Source: Parazoarcus communis (GTDB lineage: Bacteria > Pseudomonadota > Gammaproteobacteria > Burkholderiales > Rhodocyclaceae). From it: a stretch of DNA of 64,000 bases. Numbering within the stretch: position 1 is the stretch's first letter; every line of letters begins with the position of its first letter. The notes below the pieces were generated by a model. The model did not search any database. It saw nothing but the letters and a program-made list of their open reading frames with translations, and was not told the DNA's origin. The stretch is from NCBI RefSeq assembly GCF_003111665.1, contig NZ_CP022188.1, forward strand, positions 4,650,001 to 4,714,000, written 5' to 3'. The position numbers and the translations under genes are program-made. Positions 63,871 to 64,000 of the stretch are shown here, one piece after another.

Positions 63871-64000
63871 ATGAAACGCATCGTGCTCCGTTCAGGCCTT
63901 TTGATCGTCGTGGCGATAGTGCAATCACTTGCCGCCACGACGGCCTTCTCCGACCAGCTGAGATTTCACGCTCCGATGGGCGGGCAGCTGACGGTGCCCA
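63871..64000 (+). CDS. Third secreted protein of the operon (partial, runs off right edge)
   Basis: The first 43 codons are visible from an ATG at 63871, with AAAGGAG upstream (an ATG at 63865 is also in frame). It begins MKRIVLRSGLLIVVAIVQSL and then AATTAFSDQLRFHAPMGGQL, a likely signal peptide and mature start. It starts 13 bp after the preceding stop, so it is in the same operon. Too short to name. Confidence 0.7.
   Translation, partial: MKRIVLRSGLLIVVAIVQSLAATTAFSDQLRFHAPMGGQLTVP

Noticed and set aside
61741..64000. Fap amyloid operon
   Set aside because: The order and sizes of the secreted proteins do not fit fapABC, and no FapF or FapD is visible before the window ends.

Overview
The window looks like chromosome of a high-GC betaproteobacterium of the Rhodocyclales type (Thauera, Azoarcus or Zoogloea-like). 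Evidence is the PEP-CTERM proteins, the Wzx/Wzy exopolysaccharide locus, the flrBC-fliFGHI flagellar genes and the codon use. This placement is inference from gene content; no rRNA or tRNA gene was seen.

Layout. (1) 1-7536: flagellar genes, with flrC and flrB on the minus strand divergent from fliF-fliG-fliH-fliI. (2) 7600-10135: a BMP-type substrate-binding protein and a guanine deaminase (purine uptake and salvage). (3) 10231-12265: a CZB chemoreceptor and a separate Aer-like PAS protein. (4) 12465-20579: sugar-nucleotide and sulfate-activation genes: manC, cysD-cysNC, and a first rfbBDAC set for dTDP-L-rhamnose. (5) 20735-25854: succinyl-CoA:acetate CoA-transferase type enzyme, a divergent LysR regulator, three small genes including an XRE regulator, and a beta-CASP RNase-like protein. 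(6) 26213-29949: two PEP-CTERM proteins on either side of an NDP-sugar pyrophosphorylase, then a Wzb-type phosphatase. (7) 29956-48930: one very long minus-strand exopolysaccharide operon. Read in its own direction it holds wza, wzc, a second rfbBDAC, an SDR epimerase, GT2, GT26, a KpsS/KpsC-like transferase, wzx, an acyltransferase, wzy, kdsA, kdsD, kdsB, cmk and an AttH-like gene. (8) 49261-51361: a small secreted protein and the initiating phosphoglycosyltransferase. (9) 51407-57042: hemerythrin and PAS histidine kinases with two HD-GYP proteins (c-di-GMP turnover). (10) 57073-61319: an amidase, an 8-oxoguanine-deaminase-like enzyme and an SLC13 permease. (11) 61741-64000: start of an operon of secreted, Gly-rich or beta-rich proteins that runs off the right edge.

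How it fits together. The exopolysaccharide operon appears to build a rhamnose-containing repeat that also includes Kdo. CMP-Kdo would come from kdsD, kdsA and kdsB, CMP would be recycled by cmk, and a KpsS/KpsC-like protein is the candidate Kdo transferase. Export would use Wzx/Wzy/Wzc/Wza with the phosphatase Wzb. The O-unit genes at about 34.5-41 kb are very AT-rich compared with their flanks, which suggests an exchanged cassette.

The most interesting signals are regulatory. Both PEP-CTERM genes and a 94-residue secreted protein carry the same layout: an element TGTCGG-N7-TACA followed 55-115 bp later by a good sigma-54 promoter (GG-N10-GC). The 94-residue protein has a PEP-CTERM-like tail without the PEP motif and may belong to the same regulon. 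The Gly-rich operon at the right edge also has a near-perfect sigma-54 promoter, preceded by a different pair of palindromes. A perfect 56-bp palindrome lies just before the gene at 58006.
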